From Lachnospiraceae bacterium (GTDB lineage: Bacteria > Bacillota > Clostridia > Lachnospirales > Lachnospiraceae), in NCBI GenBank assembly GCA_016280395.1, contig JAEEGQ010000059.1:49456-113455 (forward strand): 64,000 nucleotides of DNA. The letters are read 5' to 3'. Both the position numbers and the translations under genes were made by a program. The notes under the pieces were generated by a model that saw nothing but the letters and a program-made list of their open reading frames with translations, was not told the DNA's origin and did no database searches. Each line of letters opens with the position of its first letter. The stretch's first letter is position 1. Shown here one piece after another: positions 24,845 to 34,037 of the stretch.

Positions 24845-25495
24845 TTATATCGGCATTTTCCGTGAAAAATTTACATTGATACAATCGTACCTTACGGTCT
24901 TGCCCTCATAGGAAAAATCGGGCTTTACACCGCCAAGGCATTCACCTTTTGCGGGCCGTTTGATTATGATCCTTTTTGCTCCGGTCTTCATTGCGGCACT
25001 GAGCAATTCCGTACCGTTATCGCATGGAGCCTCAAGTTGCTGCAAAAGCTGGAATTTCTTCTTTACGAGCGCGGATTTTGTGCGCCCCGGGAACATCGGG
25101 TCAAGATACACGACATCCGGCAAAAACCGACCGGAAAGCATTGCCGCGATGCTGTCTTCCTCAAAAAGCTCCAGGCGTTTTGCAGCTTCCGATAATCGCG
25201 GGTCCTTCAAGGCCCGCTCTATCCCGTCCCGAAGCAGCGCCGCTATCATGCCGTCCGATTCAAACAGCTTTACGGTAAATCCGGCATACGCAAGCAGGAA
25301 CGAGTCCGTTCCAAGCCCCGCCGTAGCGTCAAGCACGGTTATTTCGTCACGTCCTTTGAGGCTTGCCGCCTTAACTATCAGTTCCGACTTAAGATTAGGC
25401 CCTTTACAACGGCCAAGGACTTCAGAAAAATCGCATATCAGCGTATTTTTCCCGTCTGTGAGCGCAAGCCCGTCCTTAGTCTGCTCAAGCTTCAT
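24845..25495 (-). CDS. rsmJ: 16S rRNA (guanine1516-N2)-methyltransferase RsmJ family
   Basis: A 216-residue class I methyltransferase. The SAM site is VLDATAGLGTDSFLLA, and the family signature YLDPMFPGRTKSALVKKKFQLLQ... begins near residue 130, matching RsmJ with its catalytic DPMFP. It methylates guanine 1516 of 16S rRNA. Its start overlaps the stop of the hybrid kinase gene by 4 bp. Confidence 0.88.
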   Translation of the reverse strand: MKLEQTKDGLALTDGKNTLICDFSEVLGRCKGPNLKSELIVKAASLKGRDEITVLDATAGLGTDSFLLAYAGFTVKLFESDGMIAALLRDGIERALKDPRLSEAAKRLELFEEDSIAAMLSGRFLPDVVYLDPMFPGRTKSALVKKKFQLLQQLEAPCDNGTELLSAAMKTGAKRIIIKRPAKGECLGGVKPDFSYEGKTVRYDCINVNFSRKMPI

Positions 25496-27732
25496 GTTTC
25501 GTCCTCTCCCGCAGCGTCCGGGGCAAGGAACCTGATGAGCAGCGCTTCAAGCAAAGGAAATTCCATGGGCTTCTTTAAGTATTCGTCAAAGCCTTCGGCA
25601 AGGAGCTGGCTTCTTACCTCGACAAGCGCGTTTGCGGTAAGCGCCACGATCTTCGCTTTATCCCTGTAGAACGGTGACAGTTCGCGTATACGCTTCATGG
25701 TCTCGATCCCGTCCATAACAGGCATCATCTGGTCAAGGAAGATGATCGGATATTCGGTCCTGCCGCACATATTCAGCGCATCCGCACCGCTTTGTGCCAT
25801 ATCTACAGACAGATTATAACATTCAAGCGTCTTGCCCGCAACCTTAAGGTTTATAAGGTTATCGTCGACCACAAGCACCTTCACGCCGTCAAAAGAGCAT
25901 TCTCCTATATGGGATTTGCCGGCCGGCTTCCTCTTTTCCGAAAGACGCACAGGAGCCGGGTCAAAGACGCCCTGTTCAAGCGTTATGATAAATGTCGTGC
26001 CCTTTCCGTAGGTGCTCTTAACTTCTATCTTTCCGCCCATTGCATCCGTATAGCCCTTGACTATCGCAAGCCCGAGGCCTGTTCCTTCAATGCCCGCATG
26101 AAGATTCTTGTTGACCTGTTCGAACGGCATGAAGATCGAATCGATCTCTTCCTCCTTGATGCCGACACCGGTGTCCTGCACCTCAAGTCTTAATGCCGTT
26201 CTGCTGCCGTCTTCGCTGTTATCCGCAGAAAGCCTGAAGGTGATCCCGCCCTGTTCCGTGTACTTTGTGGCATTTGTAAGGATATTTACAAGGATCTCGC
26301 GTACCTTCGATTCGTCGCCGATAAGGCCCGACGGGACATTGTCCCCTATCTCCGTAAAGAATTCGAGCTTTTTGCTCCTCATCCCATTGGTGACCTGCGC
26401 AAAAACGCCCTCAAGGAGCTTATCAAGGTTATACTCCGCATCATTGACGGTAACCTTGCCGGATTCTACTTTTGTTATATCAAGTATCTCATTAATAAGC
26501 TTTAACAGATCGTAGGCTGAGTCCCTTATGTTTTCGGAATACTCCGCAACCTGCTCGTAATCGAGCTTCTGTTTGAGTATTATCTCCGCAAAACCGATAA
26601 TGGAATTCATGGGTGTACGGATCTCGTGGGACATATTCGCAAGGAAGGTACTCTTGGTGTGGTTCGAAGCCTCCGCTTCTTCACGCGCCGCCTTAAGTTC
26701 CGCAATATACTTTGCGCGTTCGGAATCATCCTGGATAACCGCTATATAGCCTATGGTATCGCCATGCCTGTCATTGATGCGGCTTATATCCACAGTACAG
26801 GGTCTGTACCTGTATCTGTCGCGTATCTCATAATTTACGATCCGCTCGTTTCCCTCAAAAAAGCCGTCATTAGGAAGCTCGAGGATCTCTGCCAGCGTTT
26901 TCTGGGAAAAAGCTGCTTCATCCTTTAAGTCCAGAAAGTCGCGCGCCGCCCTGTTCACGATGCGGAGCCGCGTACTCTCGTCGGTGAGCACTATCGGGTC
27001 GTTTATGGAATAATACATGTATTCCGCCATATTGGCGACATTGATACGGTTGCGGTCTATATCGAGGACTGCAAAGTAAACCACAATCATAGCCCAGAAC
27101 TGGGTCACATTGCTGCCCGGCAGCGAATCGAAGCCAATTGCCGGAAATATCATGTCGAAGATCGTTCCGCCGATCGTAAGGAGCAGCACCACCATGAATT
27201 TTACGCCATAGGAGCGTATCCTCGCATACCTTTTGTTTGTCAGCATACGGATAACGGCATACAGGATGTTGAGGCTCACGATTATGAAATACGCCGTGTA
27301 TATGACGTTAACGGGTCCGTTGCGGAAAACATAGGTCATAAAGCCGAACTGCTGCGAGATGTAATATTCAGTCTGGTCCGGCTGTATAGAAAGCAGATAC
27401 ACCGGAATACCGAGCAGCGAAACGACCTGAAAAAAGATGACCGTATTGCGCCGGAGTCCGGAAATGATGTTGGTGATGCTCTGCGCTGCGATCATGAACG
27501 ATACCGTTCCCGCTATCGCAAAGCTCTTCCAGAAATGTGCGGCCCGGATATCCGACTGCACATAGAGCATGCTGAAGCCAAAGCTCCATACGCAGCTTGA
27601 GAAAAGCAGCAGGATAAACAGACGGTGAATGGTGTCCCTGGTCTGCCTGCCGAGCATCTTTAACACAGCTGTTGCAAAGGCAACAACTGCATTAAAAAGC
27701 ATCAATTCGGATATGATATGCTTTAGCTCCAT
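25492..27732 (-). CDS. Hybrid sensor histidine kinase with 7TM N-terminal domain
   Basis: A 746-residue protein. Residues about 1-225 form seven hydrophobic segments of the 7TM histidine-kinase N-terminal type; a PAS-like domain spans about 235-345; HisKA carries the intact SHEIRTPMN with His near 367; HATPase_c spans about 465-585 with DTGVGIKEEE and GTGLGLAIV; a receiver spans about 610-730 with VVDDN and phospho-acceptor Asp near 664 (FLDQMMP). All catalytic residues are present, unlike the pair near 15 kb. No HPt protein or separate regulator is adjacent. The signal is unknown. Confidence 0.93.
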   Translation of the reverse strand: MELKHIISELMLFNAVVAFATAVLKMLGRQTRDTIHRLFILLLFSSCVWSFGFSMLYVQSDIRAAHFWKSFAIAGTVSFMIAAQSITNIISGLRRNTVIFFQVVSLLGIPVYLLSIQPDQTEYYISQQFGFMTYVFRNGPVNVIYTAYFIIVSLNILYAVIRMLTNKRYARIRSYGVKFMVVLLLTIGGTIFDMIFPAIGFDSLPGSNVTQFWAMIVVYFAVLDIDRNRINVANMAEYMYYSINDPIVLTDESTRLRIVNRAARDFLDLKDEAAFSQKTLAEILELPNDGFFEGNERIVNYEIRDRYRYRPCTVDISRINDRHGDTIGYIAVIQDDSERAKYIAELKAAREEAEASNHTKSTFLANMSHEIRTPMNSIIGFAEIILKQKLDYEQVAEYSENIRDSAYDLLKLINEILDITKVESGKVTVNDAEYNLDKLLEGVFAQVTNGMRSKKLEFFTEIGDNVPSGLIGDESKVREILVNILTNATKYTEQGGITFRLSADNSEDGSRTALRLEVQDTGVGIKEEEIDSIFMPFEQVNKNLHAGIEGTGLGLAIVKGYTDAMGGKIEVKSTYGKGTTFIITLEQGVFDPAPVRLSEKRKPAGKSHIGECSFDGVKVLVVDDNLINLKVAGKTLECYNLSVDMAQSGADALNMCGRTEYPIIFLDQMMPVMDGIETMKRIRELSPFYRDKAKIVALTANALVEVRSQLLAEGFDEYLKKPMEFPLLEALLIRFLAPDAAGEDET

Positions 27733-27790
27733 ACATCCATCCCACTGCGTGTGAAGGCAAAAGGCCCGCCTATACGGCGTCCCCGCCCGG

Positions 27791-28498
27791 TCAGTTTCGT
27801 TTGCCGCAAAGCATTACGATAACGTGTCCGCGAACGTTCACCGTACATCTTTCCTCTGTCATCTCATTGCTGACACCGAGCGGAAATCCGCCGGTAAGCC
27901 GTATATTGCAGCCGTTGTAGGCCGTTCCTTCAAGGTCGACCACGGCAAGCTCCTGTGTAAACAGCGACAGATATGCTTCTGAAGGCTTATTCACCCTTAA
28001 TACCTGCTCCGGCATAAAGAAGGAATCCGAAGGATACGCTCCCATACCGGAAGAAATACGCATCTCACCGTCTGACAGCTCAAGCGTCTCGTTCCCGAGA
28101 GCGAATACAAGCGCCTTCTCGTCAAGGAAAAAGAGTCTTAACGCCGGCAGCGCATAGAAAAGCTGCTGGATATTTGAATAAGTGTGGTCAAGCCTGTCGC
28201 CGCCAAAGCCGCCAAGCACATAAGCCACGTCAAACATAAGCTCTTTGGCCCTGTCTATTGCGAGCATCGTATCGGGTTTGTCCTTCCGGACCGGAAACAC
28301 CTCCGTTTCCGGTTCCTCCGGCACAAACCCCAAAGAATCAAAATCCCCTATCGCGATATCGGGGTTTACGCCTTTTTTCTTCAAAAAAGCGTATCCGCCG
28401 TCTATCGCAAACACAAAGGGTTTTGGATCAAGCTGCATGAGCGCATCAAAATACCTTTCGGAGATGTCGCCCGCAGCAACAAAAATGCATGATCTCAT
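27791..28498 (-). CDS. thiN: Thiamine pyrophosphokinase
   Basis: A 235-residue protein matching thiamine diphosphokinase: AIDGGYAFLKKKGVNPDIAIGDFDSLG (from about 30) with the catalytic aspartates, FPVRKDKPDTMLAID, and GGFGGDRLDHTYSNIQ. It transfers pyrophosphate from ATP to thiamine. The ribosome binding site is weak (GGGAAAT). It sits between the amino-acid transporter operon and the hybrid kinase, all on the minus strand. No TPP riboswitch was recognised upstream. Confidence 0.93.
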   Translation of the reverse strand: MRSCIFVAAGDISERYFDALMQLDPKPFVFAIDGGYAFLKKKGVNPDIAIGDFDSLGFVPEEPETEVFPVRKDKPDTMLAIDRAKELMFDVAYVLGGFGGDRLDHTYSNIQQLFYALPALRLFFLDEKALVFALGNETLELSDGEMRISSGMGAYPSDSFFMPEQVLRVNKPSEAYLSLFTQELAVVDLEGTAYNGCNIRLTGGFPLGVSNEMTEERCTVNVRGHVIVMLCGKRN

Positions 28499-28527
28499 AA
28501 TATTTCCCGTATCCGGTTACCGGCCGG

Positions 28528-29313
28528 TCATTTCTTCGTTGTGATATCCTGTCCGAAATACTTCTCGGAAACAGCCTTTAACGAGCCATCCGCGCGAAGT
28601 TCGGCGATAGCCTTGTTTATCGCTGCGATAAGCTCTGCCGAGCCCTCTTTCCTGATGGGGATCGAAACCTCGGAGGCATCGGTTGTAAGCGCTACGACCT
28701 TGATGTCTGCTTCGGGATGGACCGAAAGGTATTCGTAGATAGAAACATCGGCGTTAAGGGTAGCGTCAACACGGCCCGAAAGCACCATATCTATGGTCTC
28801 GCTGAGGGAATCTACGTTACTCACGGTCGCGCCGTACTGTTCGCCAAGGTACATATATGTGCTGTTGAAGCTGTTTGCTGTCTTCTTGCCCTGAAGATCT
28901 TCAAATTTCGTAATGGTGGTGTTATCCTTCTTAACAACAAGGGCGGTGCGGATGAAGCCGTAGGCTTCGGTAAAATCGTACTTTTCCTTGCGTTCGTCCG
29001 TTATCTCCACGCCGTTTACGACCATATCGTAACGGCCTGTCTCAAGACCTGCAAAAAGCCCGTCCCATTCGCCTTCAACATATTCAACGCTTACTCCGAG
29101 CTTATCTGCGATAAGCTTTGCAACCTCGGTGTCAAAGCCCGCAAGCTTGCCCGTTTCGTCATGATATGTCCACGGCGCCCATGTTCCCTCCATAGCTACG
29201 ACTATCTTGCCTTTGCTCTTGATCGAATCAAGCTGGTTGCCGTCTTTTTTCCCACATGCCGCAAGGCAGAGCATTAATGCCGCAACAGCGGCGAGGGTGA
29301 TGATCTTTTTCAT
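28528..29313 (-). CDS. Amino-acid ABC transporter, substrate-binding lipoprotein
   Basis: A 261-residue SBP family 3 protein. The signal ends in the lipobox LAAC, so it is a membrane-anchored lipoprotein. GTWAPWTYHDETGKLAGFD and the DMVVNGVEITDERKEKYDFT segment are typical of polar amino-acid binding proteins. An ATG at 29313 is taken as start; a TTG two codons upstream is possible and better spaced from AAGGA. It is the last gene of a permease, ATPase, binding-protein operon. The exact amino acid cannot be told. Confidence 0.92.
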   Translation of the reverse strand: MKKIITLAAVAALMLCLAACGKKDGNQLDSIKSKGKIVVAMEGTWAPWTYHDETGKLAGFDTEVAKLIADKLGVSVEYVEGEWDGLFAGLETGRYDMVVNGVEITDERKEKYDFTEAYGFIRTALVVKKDNTTITKFEDLQGKKTANSFNSTYMYLGEQYGATVSNVDSLSETIDMVLSGRVDATLNADVSIYEYLSVHPEADIKVVALTTDASEVSIPIRKEGSAELIAAINKAIAELRADGSLKAVSEKYFGQDITTKK

Positions 29314-29328
29314 TGTCAAACTGTCCTT

Positions 29329-30063
29329 TCATTCTGTCTTTCCTTTAAGGAATTGTTTGGTCCTTTCCTCCCTCGGATACGCAAAGAAATCGTGTGACGG
29401 CCTGTCCTCGACAATAAGTCCATCCTCCATAAACACGACGCGGTTTGAGACTTCTTTCGCAAATCTCATCTCATGTGTGACGATGACCATTGTAGTGCCT
29501 TCTTTTGCAAGCTTCTTCAAAACGTCGAGAACCTCGTTTATAAGCTCGGGATCGAGAGCTGAGGTAGGCTCGTCAAGAAGCACTATATCCGGCTTCGTCA
29601 CTATTGCGCGGGCTATGCCCACGCGCTGCTGCTGTCCCCCAGAAAGGTGCCCGGGGTAATAAACAGCCCTGTCTTCCATCCCCACTCTTACGAGTGTTTC
29701 ATACGCGATGCGCTCGGCTTCCCTTTTCGGGACGCCCCGTACCCGCACAAGCGGTTCCATTACATTCTCTATCGCGGTCATATTGCTGAAAAGATTGAAA
29801 TTCTGGAACACAAAGCCCATACGCATCCTGAGCCCGCGGATATCTTTATTGCTCACAGCGGTCATGTCAAAGGAGTCGTCTCCAAAGGTCATGATACCGT
29901 GATCTGCTCTTTCAAGGAAGCTTATGCAGCGTAAGAGCGTTGTCTTACCCGAGCCGCTCGGCCCGACTACCGCAACGACCTCGCCTTTATCGACCTTAAA
30001 GTCGATATGCTCGATCACTTCCGTTTCCTTAAATGTCTTTCTAAGATCCTTTATCTCAAGCAT
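29329..30063 (-). CDS. Amino-acid ABC transporter, ATP-binding protein (GlnQ type)
   Basis: A 244-residue ATPase with Walker A GPSGSGKT, signature [15 protein letters not shown], Walker [16 protein letters not shown] and H-loop VTHEM. This is the polar amino-acid uptake subfamily. Its start overlaps the permease stop by 8 bp; it ends 15 bp before the binding-protein start. Confidence 0.95.
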   Translation of the reverse strand: MLEIKDLRKTFKETEVIEHIDFKVDKGEVVAVVGPSGSGKTTLLRCISFLERADHGIMTFGDDSFDMTAVSNKDIRGLRMRMGFVFQNFNLFSNMTAIENVMEPLVRVRGVPKREAERIAYETLVRVGMEDRAVYYPGHLSGGQQQRVGIARAIVTKPDIVLLDEPTSALDPELINEVLDVLKKLAKEGTTMVIVTHEMRFAKEVSNRVVFMEDGLIVEDRPSHDFFAYPREERTKQFLKGKTE

Positions 30064-30778
30064 TTTCCGTCTCTGCCTCCTTTATGCGAAGCTGCAGAGC
30101 CGCAAGCCTGCCGGGTTTGGTCTTCCATCCCATGTGTTTTTCGATGGCATTCTGAAGCCATGTAAGTACCGTACAGAAGATGAGGTAGATAAGCGCTGCC
30201 TCACAGTACAACCCAAAGGTCTCAAACGTTCTTGCCGCTTCCTGCTGCGCCTTCGCAAACAGTTCAACGATGGTTATGCTCGACGCAAGGGATGTGTCCT
30301 TTACGAGAGATATCAGGTTGTTGAAGAGCGACGGGAACGAAATAGGGAAAGCCTGCGGGATTATTATCCTGAACAATATCTGCGGATATGTCATTCCTAT
30401 CAGGTATGCAGCCTCTATCTGCCCTTTGGGTACGGCGAGCATCGCTGCCCTTACGGCTTCCGCATTGTATGCGGCAACGTTCAGCGAAAAAGCGATGACA
30501 GCTGACGGAAACGCCGGGATCATTATGCCTATCCTCGGAAGTCCGAAGAATATGATAAAGAGCTGTACCAGCAGCGGTGTTCCGCGGAATATCCAGATAT
30601 AGATCTGGGATATCTGTTTCAGGACTTTTATGTTTGCGACCTGCACAACGGCGAGCAGCACCGAAAGCACAAGCCCTATCGCAAAGGAGATCACGGTAAG
30701 GGGTATCGTGATCTGTATGCCCGGGATCAGGATCTTAAGAAAGGAGTCTGTCAATACATTCCACAGTCTTTCTGACAT
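30056..30778 (-). CDS. Amino-acid ABC transporter permease
   Basis: A 240-residue HisM/GlnP-type permease with about five transmembrane segments and the EAA-type loop near the C-terminus ([20 protein letters not shown]). The start at 30778 has GGAGG 8 nt upstream; the open frame further upstream lacks a signal or ribosome binding site. First gene of the transporter operon. Confidence 0.92.
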   Translation of the reverse strand: MSERLWNVLTDSFLKILIPGIQITIPLTVISFAIGLVLSVLLAVVQVANIKVLKQISQIYIWIFRGTPLLVQLFIIFFGLPRIGIMIPAFPSAVIAFSLNVAAYNAEAVRAAMLAVPKGQIEAAYLIGMTYPQILFRIIIPQAFPISFPSLFNNLISLVKDTSLASSITIVELFAKAQQEAARTFETFGLYCEAALIYLIFCTVLTWLQNAIEKHMGWKTKPGRLAALQLRIKEAETENA

Positions 30779-30895
30779 TTTTGCATCCTCCGTCCTTGAT
30801 CTAAAACAGTTTCTTCTCTCCCTAACTAATTTAATATACCCTATTTTGCAACGTTTTTCAAGAAAAAAAACCGCAGGAGTGCAAAACGCTAAAAC

Positions 30896-30933
30896 GCACA
30901 AATAATAATGCACAAATAATCACGCACAAATAA
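30896..30933. repeat. Three direct repeats of GCACAAATAA with 14-bp period
   Basis: Copies at 30896-30905, 30910-30919 and 30924-30933 lie in the divergent gap between the amino-acid permease and uppP. Phased short repeats of this kind can bind a regulator; nothing more can be said. Confidence 0.55.
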
Positions 30934-30967
30934 ATGCGTAAAAACCGGGTGCGTTTCAAAACAAAAA

Positions 30968-30996
30968 TTGCAAACCTGTTAAAAAAATGTTATAAT
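30968..30996 (+). promoter_or_regulatory. Promoter of uppP
   Basis: TTGCAA (30968-30973) and a perfect TATAAT (30991-30996) are 17 bp apart, 83 bp before the uppP start codon. Confidence 0.7.
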
Positions 30997-31078
30997 CCCT
31001 TTCAGTGCTTTGTTTATTTTCATGTTACCATAATATGATATTTTACCGGCAAAGCCTGTAAAGGGGGAAGTAACAGAA

Positions 31079-31927
31079 ATGTTGGATTTCTTAAAAGCCG
31101 TTATCTACGGCATTATCGAAGGTATCACGGAGTGGCTGCCCATAAGCAGCACCGGACACCTTATCCTTGCCGAAAAGTTTTTGCCTTTTGAGGAAACAGG
31201 CGAGAATTTCTTCAATGTCTTCGACGTCGTCATCCAGCTCGGAGCTATCCTTGCGGTGGTGATAGTCCTTTGGAACACGATCTGGCCTTTCGCTTTTTCT
31301 CCGGAGAACAGGAAGAAAAACGGCGGTTCCGTCATAAAAAAGGACACCTTCATCCTGTGGGTAAAGATGCTCATTTCCTGTGTTCCGGCGGCCGTCATCG
31401 GCATCCTCTTCGACGACGTTTTTGAAAAGCTCTTCTACAATCCGTTAAGTATCGCGATAGCACTGATAGTCTTCGGTATCGCGTTCATAGTTGTCGAAAC
31501 CGTGAACAAGGGCAAAGAACCCAAAACAAAGACCGTATGGGACATTACCTTCACTTCGGCTCTGCTGATAGGCATCTTCCAGGTGCTTGCCGCGATCTTC
31601 CCCGGCACTTCAAGGTCAGGCGCTACGATCGTGGGCGCGCTGATAATCGGGATAGCAAGGACTGCAGCCGCTGAGTACACTTTTATCCTTGCAATTCCGG
31701 TAATGTTTGGGGCAAGTCTTCTGAAGATAGTCAAGTACGGGCTGGATTTCTCAGGCAAGGAGCTCGCGCTCCTCGGGATCGGCTGCGTTGTTTCCTTTGC
31801 CGTTTCGATGCTCGTGATCCGCTTCCTGCTGAGCTTCATCAGAAAGTCCGATTTCAAGCCCTTCGGCTGGTACAGGATCGGGCTCGGCATACTTGTCATC
31901 GTGCTATTCTGCGCGAAGGTACTGTAA
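31079..31927 (+). CDS. uppP: Undecaprenyl-diphosphate phosphatase
   Basis: A 282-residue membrane protein of the BacA/UppP family with about eight transmembrane segments. Both signature motifs are intact: EGITEWLPISSTGH near the N-terminus and PGTSRSG near residue 178. It recycles the undecaprenyl carrier for wall synthesis and confers some bacitracin resistance in other bacteria. AAGGGGG lies about 8 nt before the ATG. Confidence 0.96.
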   Translation: MLDFLKAVIYGIIEGITEWLPISSTGHLILAEKFLPFEETGENFFNVFDVVIQLGAILAVVIVLWNTIWPFAFSPENRKKNGGSVIKKDTFILWVKMLISCVPAAVIGILFDDVFEKLFYNPLSIAIALIVFGIAFIVVETVNKGKEPKTKTVWDITFTSALLIGIFQVLAAIFPGTSRSGATIVGALIIGIARTAAAEYTFILAIPVMFGASLLKIVKYGLDFSGKELALLGIGCVVSFAVSMLVIRFLLSFIRKSDFKPFGWYRIGLGILVIVLFCAKVL

Positions 31928-32031
31928 AACATATAAGATTCCGGCAATTTCGGCAGTTTGGCAGGAACGCAAACAAACCGGATAAATGCAACCATTAACT
32001 GTTCGCTGCGCTCGCAGCATGGAGGTTAAAC

Positions 32032-32886
32032 ATGAGTAAGATAGCAGTAGTTACAGACACAAACAGCAGCATGGACATGGAGGAGGCAAAGCGCCTCGGC
32101 GTTTATATGCTTCCCATGCCTTTTATCGTAAACGGAAAAGAATATTTCGAAGGAGTCACCTGCGAATACGATGACTTCTTCCGGATGCTCGCGCAGGGCG
32201 ATTTTGTTTCCACCTCGCAGCCTTCGCCCGGTTCCATCATGAAGCTGTGGGATGAAGCGCTTGAAACAAATGATGTTGTCATCCATATCCCCATGTCTTC
32301 GGCACTTAGCGGTGCCTGTGATACTGCAAAGGCTCTGGCGCAGGATTATGACGGGAAGGTGCTCGTTGTTGACAACAAGCGCATTTCCATTTCCCAGCGC
32401 CAGTCGGTGCTTGATGCTCTCGCAATGATAAGAAAGGGCGTGGATGCAAAAAATATCGTTAAAGAGCTTGAGCGCATGTCGCTCGATTCAAGCATTTATC
32501 TTGCTGTCAACACGCTTGAGCTTTTGAAGCGCAGCGGCCGTGTAACAAGCGCAGGAGCAGCTCTCGCGGCCATCCTCGATATCAAGCCCGTCCTTACCAT
32601 CCAGGGTGAAAAGCTTGATGCGTACGCCAAGGCGCGCGGCATGAAGGGCGCAAAGAAGGTCATGTTAAAGGCCATGAAGAAGGATCTTGATGCACGTTTT
32701 GCAGGCAAGAAATACCGTCTCGACCTTGCTTACTCCGGCGACATCTACGAGGCCATCAACTGGCAGCAGGAAGCGAGGGCATTCTTCGAAATGAACGACC
32801 TCGCACTCTACCGCCTGCCGATAAGCATCTGCTGCCATGTGGGCGCAGGCGTGCTTGCCCTTGGTGCATTTGAAACCTACGAATAA
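32032..32886 (+). CDS. DegV family fatty-acid-binding protein (third copy)
   Basis: A 284-residue DegV protein: VTDTNSSMDMEEAKRLGV, IPMSSALSGACDTAKA, NTLELLKRSGRVTSAGA and the basic AYAKARGMKGAKKVMLKAMK segment. It is more diverged from the two near 21 kb than those are from each other, judged by eye. GGAGG lies 7 nt before the ATG. It is 104 bp downstream of uppP on the same strand and may share its transcript. Confidence 0.92.
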   Translation: MSKIAVVTDTNSSMDMEEAKRLGVYMLPMPFIVNGKEYFEGVTCEYDDFFRMLAQGDFVSTSQPSPGSIMKLWDEALETNDVVIHIPMSSALSGACDTAKALAQDYDGKVLVVDNKRISISQRQSVLDALAMIRKGVDAKNIVKELERMSLDSSIYLAVNTLELLKRSGRVTSAGAALAAILDIKPVLTIQGEKLDAYAKARGMKGAKKVMLKAMKKDLDARFAGKKYRLDLAYSGDIYEAINWQQEARAFFEMNDLALYRLPISICCHVGAGVLALGAFETYE

Positions 32887-32890
32887 AAAA

Positions 32891-33183
32891 ATGAGTCAGC
32901 GGGGTCGTTTCCCACTGACTCATTTTCAGTGATCCATTCCGTCTGTCATCGAGATACTCCCTTGCACTACGGCTCGTTTTCTACTCGTCGCAAGTCGCCT
33001 TTTTGCTCATGCTCCTGCGCTCTCGGAACATAGTCCTCGTCCGCTTCGCGGAACGCGCGTCGCATTCGCGGCGAACTTGCGACTCCCTACGAAAGCCTCG
33101 CTCGTGGCCGTGCGGCGGGGTATCTCGATGCAGACGGGAGAATTCAGACTGAGTCAGCGGGGTCGTTTCCCTGTGACTCATTT
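32891..33183. repeat. REPIN-like element: two TGAGTCAG palindromes bracketing a 199-bp hairpin
   Basis: Palindromic units lie at 32891-32926 and 33150-33183, nearly identical in sequence. Between them, 32939-33137 can fold on itself: CCGTCTG at 32939-32945 with CAGACGG at 33131-33137, CATCGAGATAC with GTATCTCGATG just inside, and TCGCAAGTCGCC near 32988-32999 with GGCGAACTTGCGA near 33069-33081. No convincing gene fills this gap of 317 bp. The layout suggests a non-autonomous element of REP/REPIN kind. Confidence 0.65.
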
Positions 33184-33203
33184 TTGAACAGCTCCTACTG
33201 CCA

Positions 33204-33953
33204 TCACACCGGATCCTGGTAGATCACTTTTCTGTCTTCAAGCCTCAGCGCGGCAAGCCTGCCCCCAATCTCTCCCCTTACACCGTAAACGCACCCACAG
33301 TCGACATTTATGCTGTGCTCCCGGAAATGGACGCGTCCGTCTTCCGGGTATCCCAATTCGATAAATACCGGCGTATGGCCGTGTACGAGTATCTCGTTTT
33401 TCACGGGATGATAATCCTCTTTTAAGTGCCCCTTGTCATCGATATCCCGGTCCCACAGGATACCCATCCTTTTCAGGTTCTTGCCGTACCATCCGTGAGC
33501 GATCACATATTCCTGTTCCTTCCCTTCGGAAGTCATGACTGTAACACGTTTTGTCAGCGGCAGCTTCTTAAACCACATGATGAACGGGCGCAGATCCCTT
33601 ATCGTCTCATATCCTTCATCCCGCATGTATATGTCAAATCCGTAATGACAGGCGAGAACAGCCGCGCCAAGGCTGCCGAACCCCCCGTCCCGGAAGATGT
33701 CCTTATAGACTTTTCTTTCTCTGTCGTAATCGTCGATGATGTTATTCTCGTGATTTCCGCAGATCATCTGGAAATGCCCGTCAGGCGTAACATTCTCCAT
33801 CGCCCAGTCGAGCATCTTATGGGTATCCGGCCCTCTGTCCACGATATCCCCGATAAGGATAAACGTATCATCGGCTTTGTTCCCGGTTTTGTCCAGCAAA
33901 GCCATGAATTCGTTATAACAGCCGTGTATATCACCTACTACCCAGGTAGCCAT
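33204..33953 (-). CDS. Metallophosphoesterase (Ser/Thr phosphatase or Ap4A hydrolase-like)
   Basis: A 249-residue calcineurin-like phosphoesterase with all metal-binding motifs: GDIHG at 7-11, GDIVDRG, GNHE and a later HGHTP. The start at 33953 has AGGAGG upstream; the frame extends further upstream only through a palindromic repeat. Substrates of such bacterial enzymes include phosphoproteins and diadenosine tetraphosphate; the choice cannot be made here. Confidence 0.9.
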   Translation of the reverse strand: MATWVVGDIHGCYNEFMALLDKTGNKADDTFILIGDIVDRGPDTHKMLDWAMENVTPDGHFQMICGNHENNIIDDYDRERKVYKDIFRDGGFGSLGAAVLACHYGFDIYMRDEGYETIRDLRPFIMWFKKLPLTKRVTVMTSEGKEQEYVIAHGWYGKNLKRMGILWDRDIDDKGHLKEDYHPVKNEILVHGHTPVFIELGYPEDGRVHFREHSINVDCGCVYGVRGEIGGRLAALRLEDRKVIYQDPV

Positions 33954-33972
33954 AATGTGGTGCCTCCTACAG

Positions 33973-34037
33973 TGAGTCAGTGAGAAACGACCCCGCTGAC
34001 TCATTTTGGGCCGGCGGGGTCATTTTTCTTTGACTCA
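33973..34037. repeat. TGAGTCAG palindrome and partial second unit
   Basis: A full unit (reverse orientation) at 33973-34003 is followed by a degenerate half unit at 34009-34037 that ends at the gpmI stop codon. It lies in the gap between gpmI and the phosphoesterase, both on the minus strand, and may work as a terminator of gpmI. Confidence 0.75.

Noticed and set aside
28499..28527. Possible TPP riboswitch near thiN
   Set aside because: The thiN start is only 29 bp from the preceding gene and no THI-box sequence is visible there.
32981..33181. A 66-codon minus-strand frame within the hairpin region
   Set aside because: It spans both the hairpin core and a palindrome, has biased Arg-rich composition and no ribosome binding site.
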